Positions 57,769-64,000 of a stretch of 64,000 nt of DNA are shown here, piece by piece. Positions within the stretch are counted from its first letter, which is position 1, and the number at the start of each line of letters is the position of its first letter. Position numbers and translations under genes: made by a program. Location: positions 744,001 to 808,000 of the forward strand of contig SDUX01000003.1 of assembly GCA_008729055.1 (NCBI GenBank), written 5' to 3'. The notes beneath the pieces are model-generated. The model saw nothing but the letters and a program-made list of their open reading frames with translations, had not been told where the DNA came from and made no database searches. The DNA comes from Pyropia haitanensis. Its lineage: Eukaryota > Rhodophyta > Bangiophyceae > Bangiales > Bangiaceae.

Positions 57769-60700
57769 TCACACGCAGCCGCCGCCGCGGCTACACGGGC
57801 GACCGACCGCCTCCCCCACCCCTCGCGGAGCGCGCGTGGGCAGAGCGCGGCCCGCCACGGCGGTCGGGGCGCCCCCGCTGTGGGAAAGGGCGGCAGCGGA
57901 GGTGGGGGGGGGGGGGGAGCAGCCGTTCCCCTCCCTCCGCGCTCCCCAACGGCAGCCGCCCGCCGCGGCGCCCCCCGCCCCGCCCCCCGCGGCAACCCGC
58001 AACTGGCAATGGGGACGCGCGCGCGCCGCCGCGCAGCGCGCGCCGCGGCGAGCGCCGCCGCGGCCGCCGCGCGGCGGCGTGCCCCTTTTCCATCCGCGCC
58101 CGGCGCGTGTCTCCCCCCGCCACTCCCCCGCCCGAGCCGCTCCCGCGGGCGCCCGCGCCGCTGTGCGTCGGTGCCTGGCATCCCCCCCCCGCCCCCCCCC
58201 CGCCCCGACCCGCCCCACCCCAAACCCGCCTACCTGGGCTACCTGGGCGCCGGCAGTGCCGGGCGCGGGGTGCCCCCCCCCCCCCCCCCCCTCCTCCCCC
58301 CACCCCCCCCACCCCCCCGCCCCCCCCACCACCTCTCCCACGCCGCCCGCGGGAGCCTTGGTCGTCGGCCTCCCCCCGCCCCCCCCCCCCCCTTTCGCCG
58401 CGTCCGCCGCGAGCCGCTCGTGCAGCGCCGACGCGTCGGTGGCGCGGAACGGAAAGAGCCGGTCCTCCCCGTAGCGGTCGAGCAGCCGCTCCAGCCGGGC
58501 GGCGGTGTAGCCGGGCACGGCGGCCGCGACGGCCGCCTCGCCGAGCGCGCGCAGGTCCGCCGCGCCCGCCGCGCGGCGGCGGAGGGCGGGCCAGCAACCC
58601 GCCGCCGCCGCGGCGGCGTCGTCGCCGTCGGGGGTGGCGGCGCCGTACGGGAGGCCCCCGTAGCCATAGCCGCCACCGCCACCGCCACCGCCACCGCCAC
58701 CGCCGCTGCCGCTGCCGCTGCCGCTGCCGCTGCCGCCGCTGCCGCTGCCGCCCCCACCGCCGCCGCCGCCGGGTCCCCGCGGCTGCCCCGGCCCGCCGTC
58801 GCCACTCCCCCGCAAGTGCCCGCCCACCGCTGACAGGATGGCGCCGTACACGCGGACCGCCTCGGCGCGGCGGGCGGCGCCCCCACCCCCCCCCCACCCC
58901 CCCCCCCACCCCCCCCGATGGCGGCGGCGGCGGCGGCGGTGGCGTGTCGGCCGTCGCGGCCGCGAGCTCCGCCTCGAGCAGCGGCGCGTAGTTGGCAACG
59001 TGCGGCAGCAGCAGCAGCTCAACGACGACCCCCCCCAGCGCGGCGAGCCCCACCGTCGCGCCATAGTGCGTCGTCAGCGGCCGCCCCGGGTCGAGCACCG
59101 CGTTGACGAGCGTCCTGGCGATCCGCGGCTGCAGCGACGTGTAGCGATCCGCGTAGGCGGCGACAACGACGCCGACGACGCCCGCCGCGTAGTCGCGGAG
59201 CGCCCAGTGGTCCTCCCGGCTGCGCCCACACAGCCGCCGGCCGACGAGACAGGTGAGCACCGGCGGCAGCAGCTGGTGCAGGTACGCCTCGACGCCCAGC
59301 TGCCCGTTGGCGAGCACCGCGCCGACCAGGCGCAGCACGCCGAGGAGCGCCGGCAGGCACCGGAGTGACGCGTCCACCTCCGTGTGCACCCAGCGAGTGA
59401 GGTAGGGCAGCAGCGGCGACAGGCCGGGCTCCTCCGCCAGCGACGCGAGCGCCGCGTCCCGCCGCGCCGCGTCGCCGCCGCGCACCGACGAGATGACGTG
59501 CTGGTAGTAGAGCTGCAGCTCGTTGGACAGCTCGTGGGTGAGGACGGGCAGCACCTCGGCGGGCGCGGGGGCGCTGCCGCCGCCGCCGCCGCCGCCGCCA
59601 CCCCCTTCCCCGCCCCCGCCACCATTGGCGGCGCCGCGCCGTCGCCTCCGCTTGGACGTGGGCGGCGGGACCACCCCCGGCGCGGCCGGGCCGAGCGCGC
59701 CGCCGCCGCCGCCAGGCAGGCTGCCGACGCCGATGGCGGCGGCGGCGCCCCTCCCCCCCCCCCCCGGCCGCCGCCCGCCGCGGCCACGACGCCGACCGCG
59801 CCCGGCGGCGGCGGCGGCGGCGGGTTCTCCGGCACCGACGGCTGCACGCCGTCGAGCGCCAGCCAGTGCGCGGTGAGCGTCGGCGCGAGGGGAACCCGCG
59901 GCAGCGGCGCGCGGATGGCCTCCCGCACGTCCACCATCGCGTCAGGGACCACGTACAGGTGCGCGTCGACGCGGCGAAAGAGCGGGCGCGGCACGCCCAC
60001 CGGCCAGCCCGCCGCGTCGGCCGCGTCGGCACCCGCAACAGCGCCGCCGCCACCCCCCGCCAGACCCCCATTGGCGAGCCCCCCTCCCCTCCCGCCGGGG
60101 AGGGCGCCCCCCCCCCCCCCGCCCCCTCCGCCCCCCCCCCACCGGCCCCACCCCGTATAGCGGCTCCATCCCCCGCAGCCGTAGCGCGTCCTCGATGTCA
60201 TCGCCGGTCAGGACGGACCGCTTGGCGTGGCGCATAAACTTGAGCGCCTCCTGCACCGTCTCGCGGAGCACAAACTCCACGTCCGCCGCCAGCGCGACCG
60301 CCCCGTCCTCCGCCAGCACCGCGCCCGTGCCGGCATAGTGCGCCGCCGCGATGACCGCCATGGACGCGGGCGGGACGGACGATCGGCGGCGCGCCGCGGC
60401 GGCGGCGGCGGTGGCGGCCGCGGCCGCGGCGGCGGCCGCCGCGGCCGCCTTCGCAGACGGCGGCCGGTGACGGCTGGGGCGGGCGGGGGGCGGCGGCCCC
60501 GCGGCCGGGGGGGGGGCGGGGGAGGGGGGAAGCGGGACGACCGCCCCCGCCGCCGCGGGGGCTGGGGGCGGCGCAGGCGCCACCGCGGGGAGCGCCCCCC
60601 CACCGCCACCCCCGGGGGGGGGCGCCCTCACCGGCAATGGCGAGTCCACCATTATCACATCCGCGGCTGGCGGCGGCGGTGGCGACGGTGAACTTGCCGC

Positions 60701-61058
60701 GGTCCCACCGCCCGCCCCACCCCCACCCGTCGCCACCGCCGGTACCGCGCGTGGCGGCGTCGCCGCCACCGTCGCTGGCGGCGAGCCCGCCACAGGAACC
60801 GCCGACGCTGCCGCCACAGGCGTCGACGGGCCGCCCGTCGCCGCTGCCGTCGGGGACCCGCCGGGCGCGCGCGTCGCGGCCGCCGGTGGCGGCACCGCCG
60901 CCGCCGCCGCGGCGTGGCCATTCGCGAGCGGCCCCGGCGGCTGCTTGGCCGCCCCCCCCACGCGGTCGCCCCCCCCCACGGCGCGCGGGGATACCCCCGC
61001 GGGCGAGGGCGCCGGCGGGGGGCTCCCGCCCACGCCCGCCGCCGGCGCCCCCGCACTC

Positions 61059-61096
<38 letters not shown>

Positions 61097-61150
61097 CGCC
61101 GCGCCCGCCGGCGACAGCGACGGTGGTGGAGCCGCCCCAGCGGCCGACAT
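57769..61150 (-). CDS. TAF6: TAF6, TFIID/SAGA subunit (frame-interrupted)
   Basis: A histone-fold subunit of the general transcription factor TFIID that pairs with TAF9. Visible order: histone fold VPPASMAVIAAAHYAG, ETVQEALKFMRHAKRSVLT, DDIEDALRLRGMEPLYG (about 60390-60155). Next comes PLFRRVDAHLYVVPDAMVDV then LPRVPLAPTLTAHWLALDG and VQPSVPENPP, the family's hallmark middle. The C-terminal HEAT repeats start ELSNELQLYYQHVISSV. The frame changes in the C-runs at 60107-60140, 59753-59765 and 58880-58916. The minimal start is the Met at 61150; an N-terminal Ala/Pro-rich extension precedes the fold, and the Met at 60361 (CCATGG) lies inside the fold where animal TAF6 also has a Met. The end is uncertain (57769, or a splice near 58240, where CAGGTAGCCC could be a donor). 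Confidence 0.9.
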
Positions 61151-62055
61151 TGCCGCTGGGGGAGAAGCACCGGCGGGCGCCGCGGGCGCGGCGGGGGCGG
61201 CCGCCGCCGCCGCAGCAGCCGCCGCCGCCGCAGCGGCCGCCGCCGCGGTGGCCCCTACCGTGGCCACCGTGGGGCCGCCGCCCACACGTGGGGACGCCAC
61301 GGGGGCGGCGGGGGGGTGCCCCCCTCCCCCCCGGCGGGCGCGGCAGCAGCGGCGTCGGCAGGTGCGGCGGTGGGTGTCGTGGTGGGCGTTGCAGCGGTGA
61401 TGGGGGTGGCGGCGGGGGTGGGGGTGGCCGCGGGGGACGGGGTGGCGGCGGAGGTGGGGGCCGCGGCGGGCGGCGGCAGCGGCAGCGCCGCGGTGGGCGG
61501 ACCGGCGCCGCCGCCCGCGCCCCCCCCGGGACCACCCCAAGCGGCGGTGGTGCCGGCGCTGGCAGCGGCGCGGCGCGGGTGCCCGCCATGGGCGGGGGAG
61601 GCGGGGCGGCGAGCACCGCAGCCGCGGCGGCGGCGGCCACCGACGGCGACAGGCGGCAGTCGCGGCGACGGCAGCAGCAACGGCGGTGGCAGCGGCGGCG
61701 GCAGCGGCGTCGGCGGTGGCAGCAGCGTCGGCGGTGGCAGCAGCGGCGGCGGTGACGGCGGCGGCGGCGGTGACGGCGGCGGCGGCGGCGGCGGCGGCGG
61801 CCGCGGCGGCGGCGGCCGCGGCGGCGGCGACAGCGGCGGCGGTGACAGCGAGGTGTCCCGTCACATGTGGAATCGACCACCGGCGGGGGGGGGGGGGGGG
61901 AGGGGGAGGGCCGCCCGAAACCGCCCCCCGCGTTGCTTGTTGCCAAGCGCAGGCGGCGGGTGGCCCAACGCACCGATACGGACGGGGAGGAAGGGCGGCC
62001 AACCCGCGCAAACGCACCGATACGGACGGGAGCAGCCCGCCGCGTGGGCGGTGGG

Positions 62056-62087
<32 letters not shown>

Positions 62088-62679
62088 CAGCGGCGGCGGC
62101 AGCGGCAACGGCGGCGGCGCGCACACGCGCGGCCGCGCGGCGCGCGGCGCGGCGCGCGGCGCGGCGCGCGCGGCCGCGGGGCGGTCGAGGAAGAGCGGGC
62201 GGCGGGGGGTGACGCGGGCAAAGAGGAAGAGGCGGTGGGGGGGGGGGGGGGGACGCGCGGTCGCGCGGCGCGGGCGGCGGCGGCGGCGGCGACAGGACGC
62301 GGCCACCGCCGCGTGTGCAGGCGGGCGGGCGGGGGGCGGACGGCGGGGGGGGGGGGGTGGCGGGCGCGGCGCGGCGCGGCGGCGGCCCGCGCCGGCCGCG
62401 GGCGCGGTGGCGGCCGCGGCGGGGCGCGCCCGCCGCCACCCGCCCCCCCCCCCCCCCCCGCTGGCGGCGCGGGGGCGGCGGGGGCGCGCGGTGCGGATTC
62501 CGCGGCCCAAAACGGCGGCTGTGGTGTGGTGGACGGCTGCTTTGACCGTGTGGATGGCGGGGTGGCGAGGGGGGGGGCCCTCCTGCACGGGAAAGTGGTC
62601 CCCAGTTGTGGGTGTGGGCCGACGGCGCCGCTGGAGTGGGGGATCACAGTGTCGGGGACGGCAGCGGTCGTCCTTAGAT
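61151..62679. other. GC-extreme region upstream of TAF6
   Basis: Ala/Pro and Arg-rich open frames in both directions, arrays of GGC/GCC triplets (for example 61630-61860 and 62050-62130), and long G- and C-runs. Part of this may be the TAF6 N-terminal coding extension (minus-strand TPTPAATPITAATPTT-like text near 61380-61450). No other gene can be supported. Confidence 0.35.
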
Positions 62680-64000
62680 GAGTATTCGCAGGCTTGCAAC
62701 TCGGCACTGTAGCGTTCGTGAGCATTCCAAGATCAACTCCGTCATATTTACAAAACGAGTCTGGTCAATGACAAACTGACCAAAACGTAGCACGTGACGG
62801 CCTGAACATTGTCGTTGGCGTCCGAGTAATACTTGCGTACGAAATCGGAGCAGTCCGCAACCACACTGAAGACGACAGTATCTCATGTTAACCCAATGGC
62901 TGGCCTTTGAAATGCTGTCAGTCCTAGTCCAGCAAAATAATGCGAAAGACCAAAAGGACTCCGAATTCTGATGACAACGTGCTCTGATTGGCTGCTGAGA
63001 TGCGCAAAGCTACGTAGTTGATTAGCCAACATCAAGCATTGAACTGTACGTATTTCTATTTGTAGGTACAGGTGGCTCGCGACGCTGAAAATCTTGACCT
63101 TTTTGGCTCTTTGCGCGCTGAGCTGCGCTCCTCAGCAGGTCGGCAACACCAAGTTTCAACGTTTGCGCTTTATTTTTTTTAGCACTCGAAGTCAAACTAT
63201 TGTTTTCCAATATAATTGAGTTCTTGAGCTTTGTCTTCAGAGAACGTGACCATAACGAGGGGCTGAGACCTTTGAGGATTTGGCTTGCTCACGCGGCCAT
63301 AGGTGGCGTGTCGATTGTCGCCATCCGTGACCGCGGCTGATTGGGTCCGTGTGCGGCAGCGTCACAGCAAAGAGTCAGTCTCGCTGAATTCATAAAGAAC
63401 CATTTGGTAAGCCGGCTACCTCATCTCGATAAGGCTCAAAAGGCGTCTTTTGTCATGCGTCTCAAATTTTGTTATCCCACATTGGTAGCTGTTCCCGCCG
63501 GACGGTCTGAGGCCCTCAGGGGCTTTTGCAGACTCGTACCGTTTGTGTGACGCGGTACTGTATCGCGTCACATGCTGCGAAAGCTCTTTACCGATGCCGT
63601 GAGCCGGTACACGCAACTCCGCTACCTATTTTGGGTTCCTTTAAACACGGTGTGTCTGTCAGGCTTCTGGACTGAGCGAGGCCAGACTCGTCGGTGAGAT
63701 CTGCGGGCACGCGTCGTAACTATGCCAGAATGGTGGGTGCAGAAGCCGCCCCACGGCCCCTAATTGCGGCGATACATTGTGACGTCACCTACCGCGGCCG
63801 ATTAGTAGGTCCGTCTCGTTTGTATCGTAGCAAAACGCTGGCCCAATCGCATCCACGTTACCGGTACTGGTACGGGAACGATACATGTCTGCGAACGGGT
63901 CCTCAGCGAACGTCCACAAGTGTGATCTATCCAGCGAAAGTAGGTACGTGACGTGGCCAAGTGAGAACAACCGGATAAACGGACAGCTGCCGCACGCACG
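62680..64000. other. Relatively AT-rich region of unlike composition, no gene recognised
   Basis: Base composition falls to about half G+C or lower (line 63421-63480 has 25 G+C in 60). CCAAT-complement ATTGG occurs at 62987-62991 and 63340-63344. Only short ORFs exist (for example 63341-63550 +, 63022-63210 -), with no known domain. It could be a promoter/intergenic region of the next gene or a decayed mobile element. No terminal repeats, reverse transcriptase or transposase are seen. Confidence 0.45.

Noticed and set aside
1..64000. Mobile elements, CRISPR arrays, viral or toxin genes
   Set aside because: No transposase, integrase, reverse transcriptase, terminal inverted repeats, or spaced direct repeats of the CRISPR kind were seen; the 19-bp array is head-to-tail without spacers.

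Overview
This window is nuclear DNA of a eukaryote with an extremely GC-rich genome. Most lines are roughly 70-85% G+C, broken by a few islands nearer 40-55%. Genes are intron-poor: only three introns are supported, of about 276, 402 and 413 bases, all GT-AG. Proteins carry long Ala, Gly, Pro and Ser runs, and the DNA is full of mono-G/C tracts of 8-18 bases. Most confident genes start in a CCATGG-like context. The gene set is eukaryotic: MRE11, COP1, TAF6, the tri-snRNP 27K protein, BAP31, a nucleostemin-type GTPase, a HUWE1/UPL1-type giant protein, and adenylosuccinate lyase. These traits fit an intron-poor, GC-rich alga. A bangiophyte red alga (Porphyra/Pyropia type) is my best guess, but that is inference from composition and architecture, not a species identification.

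Layout, left to right: secreted Cys-rich protein (+, 849-1772); CLC anion channel (-, 2962-7072); GT34 glycosyltransferase (+, 7724-8893); degenerate hemerythrin-like protein (-, 9527-11805); low-complexity protein with a duplicated motif (+, 13894-15182); MRE11 (-, 15412-18444); small two-exon membrane protein (+, 19273-19944); tRNA 2-thiouridylase (-, 20799-about 23431); COP1 (+, 25563-28617); adenylosuccinate lyase (-, 29373-30863); unrecognised helical protein (+, 32063-33655); GNL3-type GTPase (-, 34027-35709); BAP31 (+, 36269-37120); rhomboid (+, 38174-39569); HUWE1/UPL1-like giant without a HECT domain (+, 40212-52327); SNRNP27 (-, 52894-53937); Gly/Ser-rich protein (+, 55397-56941); TAF6 (-, about 57769-61150). 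The last 1.3 kb (62680-64000) is a relatively AT-rich stretch with no recognised gene.

The genes are unrelated housekeeping and signalling functions (DNA repair, splicing, transcription, ubiquitin signalling, purine synthesis, ribosome assembly, ER and membrane proteins), not an operon or a defence island. Two global features stand out. Neighbouring genes switch strand at 15 of 17 junctions. And many otherwise convincing genes are broken into two to five reading frames, mostly at mono-G/C runs, while adenylosuccinate lyase, the GTPase, GT34, BAP31 and the main 3.68-kilocodon ORF of the giant gene are intact. I treat each broken gene as one locus and give the frame-change positions. The likeliest cause is homopolymer-length error in the assembly, but this cannot be settled from the sequence. 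I saw no rRNA, convincing tRNA, CRISPR array, transposase or viral gene.
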